The notes under the pieces were generated by a model. It worked only from the letters and a program-made list of their open reading frames with translations. It had not been told where the DNA came from and did no database searches. Positions 15,317 to 18,093 of a DNA stretch of 18,093 nt are shown here, in pieces. Both the position numbers and the translations under genes were made by a program. Origin of the DNA: Clostridia bacterium (GTDB taxonomy: Bacteria > Bacillota > Clostridia > Christensenellales > Borkfalkiaceae); NCBI GenBank assembly GCA_017646555.1, contig JAGCMG010000152.1, positions 1 to 18,093 of the forward strand, read 5' to 3'. Each line of letters begins with the position of its first letter. Within the stretch, counting starts at the first letter, position 1.

Positions 15317-16639
15317 ATGGATACGCCTATATTAGATTTTATTGAAAATTATATAAAGAGTAAAACTTCGCGTTTTCATATGCCGGGGCATAAGGGTACG
15401 GATTTTATCGGGTGCGAAAAATTTGATATTACCGAGTTTGACGGGGCTGATATTTTATATTCGCCAAACGGCATAATTGCAAAAAGTGAAGACAACGCTA
15501 CCTGCCGTTTTAATACTTTGCATACTTTTTATTCGGCTGAAGGCTCTACTTTAGCAATAAAAGCAATGCTTGCCTTAGCCATACAAAACGCGAACGATAG
15601 GCCACTTATTTTTGCTGGTAGAAACGCGCATAAAGCATTTTTGCACGCGTCGGTGTTATTAGATTTTGATATAAAGTGGCTATATCCCGAAAAAGCCGAA
15701 AGTTATTTGTCGGCGTTCATTAGCCGTGAGTATTTAGATAGGGAATTAGAAAACGCAGAGAAAAAACCGTGCGCAGTGTTTATAACTTCGCCCGATTATT
15801 TAGGGAATTTAGCCGATATTAAAGGTTTAGCAAGCGTGTGTAAAAAACACGGCGTACCACTTTTAGTAGATAACGCGCACGGCGCGTACTTGAAATTTTT
15901 GAGTGAAGACTTGCACCCTATAACGCTTGGGGCAACGGCTTGTGCCGATTCAGCGCATAAAACACTTCCCGTTTTAACTGGTGGCGCGTATCTTCATATC
16001 GGTTTTGATGCGCCTGAGCATTTTATTAAATCGGCGCGTAATGCTTTATCGCTTTTTGCTTCGACAAGTCCGTCGTATTTAATACTTTCTTCGCTTGATA
16101 AGTTTAATGCGATAGAAGATTTTAGCGAAAAACTTAAAACTTGCATAGAAAGAGTGGGGCAGGTTAAAAAAGAACTAATAAAAAAGGGCTTGGTTATTGA
16201 AATTGGTGAGCCGTTAAAGATAGTTATTAACGCTAATGCGTCGGGTTATTCGGGCGTAAAAATGGCAAGTAGTTTACAAAAAAAAGGCGTTATGGTAGAA
16301 TTTTACGACGAAGAATTCGTAGTTTTAATGCCGTCGCCGTATAATACGGAAGAAGATTTTATTAAACTAACCAAATGTTTTTCATCATTTACTAAAAAGC
16401 CTAAAATCAATAACGGAATTGCGCCTATTAAAACGGAAGTCGTAATAAGCCCTAAAAAAGCCTATTTTGCTAATAAAAAGGAAGTTTTACTTAAAGACGC
16501 GTTAGGTGAAATTTATGGCGAAATAACTTTTTCTTGTCCACCAGCAGTTCCTATCGTTTGTATAGGGGAAAGGCTAAATGAAGACGCTATAAACGCGCTT
16601 AAAAAGTTAGGAATAAAAAAGGTTAAAATTATTAAGTAA
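15317..16639 (+). CDS. Small Orn/Lys/Arg decarboxylase-family PLP enzyme
   Basis: The protein has 440 residues from the ATG at 15317, one base after the scfB stop. A TTG at 15296 would overlap scfB by 20 bases and adds only a charged MPKKTNN tail, so the ATG is preferred; a weak GAAGAAG upstream suggests translation by coupling from scfB. It is a fold-type I PLP enzyme of the group III amino-acid decarboxylases, short form as in Bacillus SpeA/YaaO. Hallmarks are HMPGHKG (21-27), AEGST (about 74-78), VDNAHG with D185 and H188, and DSAHKTLP with H214 and the PLP-binding K215. The short form lacks the N-terminal receiver-like wing of E. coli inducible enzymes. The likely reaction is decarboxylation of arginine or lysine toward polyamines; substrate is unproven. 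A terminator follows three bases after the stop. Its link with SCIFF is discussed in the findings. Confidence 0.9.
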   Translation: MDTPILDFIENYIKSKTSRFHMPGHKGTDFIGCEKFDITEFDGADILYSPNGIIAKSEDNATCRFNTLHTFYSAEGSTLAIKAMLALAIQNANDRPLIFAGRNAHKAFLHASVLLDFDIKWLYPEKAESYLSAFISREYLDRELENAEKKPCAVFITSPDYLGNLADIKGLASVCKKHGVPLLVDNAHGAYLKFLSEDLHPITLGATACADSAHKTLPVLTGGAYLHIGFDAPEHFIKSARNALSLFASTSPSYLILSSLDKFNAIEDFSEKLKTCIERVGQVKKELIKKGLVIEIGEPLKIVINANASGYSGVKMASSLQKKGVMVEFYDEEFVVLMPSPYNTEEDFIKLTKCFSSFTKKPKINNGIAPIKTEVVISPKKAYFANKKEVLLKDALGEIYGEITFSCPPAVPIVCIGERLNEDAINALKKLGIKKVKIIK

Positions 16640-16641
16640 TA

Positions 16642-16673
16642 AAAAACCACGATACACGGGTATCGTGGTTTTT
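16642..16673. terminator. Bidirectional terminator shared by the decarboxylase and tilS
   Basis: A perfect 13-bp stem (16642-16654 with 16661-16673), six-base loop, has A5 on one side and T5 on the other, so it works on both strands. It overlaps the first two bases of the tilS stop codon at 16672-16674, and begins three bases after the decarboxylase stop. Confidence 0.85.
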
Positions 16674-17946
16674 AGTTTATTTGCACTTTATTTATAGTGT
16701 TTTCATCCGTTTTAACAAGGTCGCTAATTTCTATACCTATTATGCAGTATACGGTGTTGCCGTCGGCAATTAAGATAAGTTCGTCGCGTAGTCTTGACGG
16801 AATTTTTTTATCAATCAAATATTCTTTAAGTTTTTTCGTGCCACTATTAAACGGCTTAAATAAATCTCCATCACGGCGCGTTCTAAACACGGCAGTTTTA
16901 GGCAACTTATCAAGGTCAAAATATAAACCGTCGCTTTCTTTACTAAAATGCTTAACCGATATCGTTTTGCCGTTAAAATTCGTTTCGCCTAAGGAAAAGG
17001 GGATAGATAGGTCTAATTTTTCCGTTTTTTTATAAAGCGTAATAAAATCGTACTCTTTAACGGCAGTTACGCCTTGTGGCATACAAATTTTAACGCCGTT
17101 TTTATCGGTTGATAGACTGTTTAGCATATCTGTATGCTTTTTTTCGTAGTCTTTTTTAATGCCGATTTTTTTGAGCGCTATAATAAACGCACGGTTTAAT
17201 AAAACTTCGTTCGCCGATAAATCAATTTTAATCGCGCCGTCAGTTTCTACTACGAATTTTTCGGCTAAATCGTCTAAAAACTCGTCTTCTTTTTCGGCAA
17301 GAGAAGATAACCTTAACACGCCGTCTTCAAACTGTGGAAATCTTTCTTTAAGTAAAGGAATAACTTTAAGGCGCAAAAAATTTCGCGTATATAAATCGTC
17401 AAAATTAGTCGAATCATTGATATATGGTACGTTTTCGCGTTCAACGTATGCGCGAATTGCGTCCTTTGGCGTATTTATAAGTGGGCGAATAAACTTATCG
17501 CGCTTATAGGGAATACCTTTTAATCCTTTAATCGAAGTACCACGCAAAAGGTTAATTAAAACGCTTTCTGCTAAATCGCTTTTGTGGTGTGCCGTTAAAA
17601 TAAAATCGCATTGATTGTTTTTTAAGACTTTATCAAAGCAATCGTATCTTAACTTACGCGCGCTTTCTTCAACGGAAATGCCGTCGGTTTTAGAAAGCGC
17701 AATTGCATCAACGCTAAAAGAAATTAACGGAATATCGTGGCTTTTACAATAATCTTTAACAAAAGCCGAATCGCTGACTGATTCTTGTCCACGAATACCG
17801 TGTTCAATATTGATTGCTATAACACAAATATTAAGTTTTTGTTCGGCTTTTTTAGCGTAGTGTAATAGCGCCATAGAATCCATACCGCCCGAAACGGCAA
17901 CGCCTACGGTTTTACCACTTAAAAGCCTGTCAAAAATAGCGTTCAT
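16672..17946 (-). CDS. tilS: tRNA(Ile)-lysidine synthase
   Basis: The protein has 424 residues. This essential enzyme activates C34 of tRNA-Ile(CAU) with ATP and adds lysine, so that the anticodon reads AUA. The N-terminal PP-loop ATPase has SGGMDS (19-24). Other family words are EHGIRGQES (48-56), EESARKLRYD (93-102), the TAHHKSDLAESVLINLLRG segment (118-136) and NDSTNFDDLYTRN (177-189). The C-terminal TilS_C domain is at about 353-410, with FRTRRDGD and KKLKEYLIDKKIP. The ATG is the only sensible start because the PP-loop follows at once, but no Shine-Dalgarno is visible and the promoter -10 is six bases upstream, so the mRNA may be leaderless. Its neighbours in many Firmicutes (hpt, ftsH) are not seen here; the 3' neighbour is a convergent gene. 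Confidence 0.96.
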   Translation of the reverse strand: MNAIFDRLLSGKTVGVAVSGGMDSMALLHYAKKAEQKLNICVIAINIEHGIRGQESVSDSAFVKDYCKSHDIPLISFSVDAIALSKTDGISVEESARKLRYDCFDKVLKNNQCDFILTAHHKSDLAESVLINLLRGTSIKGLKGIPYKRDKFIRPLINTPKDAIRAYVERENVPYINDSTNFDDLYTRNFLRLKVIPLLKERFPQFEDGVLRLSSLAEKEDEFLDDLAEKFVVETDGAIKIDLSANEVLLNRAFIIALKKIGIKKDYEKKHTDMLNSLSTDKNGVKICMPQGVTAVKEYDFITLYKKTEKLDLSIPFSLGETNFNGKTISVKHFSKESDGLYFDLDKLPKTAVFRTRRDGDLFKPFNSGTKKLKEYLIDKKIPSRLRDELILIADGNTVYCIIGIEISDLVKTDENTINKVQIN

Positions 17947-17952
17947 ACTTGT

Positions 17953-17981
17953 ATTTTACCAAAAAAACTCAACTTTTACAA
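17953..17981 (-). promoter_or_regulatory. Promoter of tilS, very close to the start codon
   Basis: On the minus strand, TTGTAA (17976-17981) and TAAAAT (17953-17958) are 17 bases apart, with TGG directly before the -10. Counting seven bases past the -10 puts the transcription start at about 17946, the A of the ATG. Confidence 0.55.
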
Positions 17982-18093
17982 TAAAATAAGCAATATTATT
18001 AAAAAAAGAACGGTTACGCTAAATTAAAGATTAGGGAATACTCAACAAACAACCAACTAACCACCCTACTCTACCCCACCCACCGACGTTGGC
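17982..18093. other. Window end without a recognisable gene, G-free tract
   Basis: No open frame, RNA gene or hairpin of note is seen. From 18037 to 18084 there are 48 consecutive bases with no G, of which 23 are C. This is unlike the rest of the window, where the DNA is A+T-rich with both G and C on each strand. It could be an assembly or contig-end artefact, or the edge of an unusual intergenic repeat. Confidence 0.4.

Overview
The window looks like part of a low-GC genome of an uncultured anaerobic member of the class Clostridia, probably a gut lineage. The evidence is the A+T-rich DNA, the SCIFF peptide and its radical SAM maturase (a near-universal Clostridia marker), a dockerin on a secreted repeat protein, and Firmicutes-type versions of the NhaC-family antiporter, the aluminum-resistance (YnbB-like) PLP enzyme and the small Orn/Lys/Arg decarboxylase. 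I cannot name a genus from sequence alone.

Layout. (1) 1-7755, plus strand: two very large extracellular proteins in one operon. The first (5' end outside the window) is a string of about ten InlB/Listeria-Bacteroides-type B-repeats ending in a possible cohesin-like domain. The second starts 16 bases later and has a signal peptide, a possible cohesin-like domain, a clear type I dockerin, and about 1500 residues of interleaved beta-rich repeats that I do not recognise. A strong terminator closes the operon. (2) 7850-11021, minus strand: a two-gene operon (NhaC-family antiporter, then an intracellular GH35 beta-galactosidase) read from a perfect-consensus promoter overlapped by a 23-bp palindrome, likely an operator. 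(3) 11050-12249, plus strand: a lipoprotein alkaline phosphatase. (4) 12293-13590, minus strand: a YnbB-like PLP enzyme, convergent with the phosphatase. (5) 13631-16673, plus strand: SCIFF precursor scfA, an internal terminator, the maturase scfB, and a decarboxylase-family PLP enzyme whose ATG lies one base after the scfB stop. (6) 16672-17981, minus strand: tilS, whose promoter sits so close to the start codon that the mRNA may be leaderless. The last approximately 110 bases hold no gene and end in a 48-base stretch without G.

How the parts fit. The large proteins are probably surface or matrix components held by cohesin-dockerin contacts, because no sortase motif, S-layer domain or C-terminal membrane anchor is visible. 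The GH35 enzyme has no signal peptide, so it should act on small galactosides after import. The SCIFF block makes a thioether-crosslinked peptide (ranthipeptide). The internal terminator would give more precursor than maturase mRNA. The peptide has Gly where, from memory, the characterised homologue has the Thr crosslink acceptor. Five promoters read in the window share a 17-base spacer and an extended -10 TGN.

The most unusual points are the cohesin/dockerin repeat-protein pair, the SCIFF core substitution and the palindrome over the antiporter promoter.
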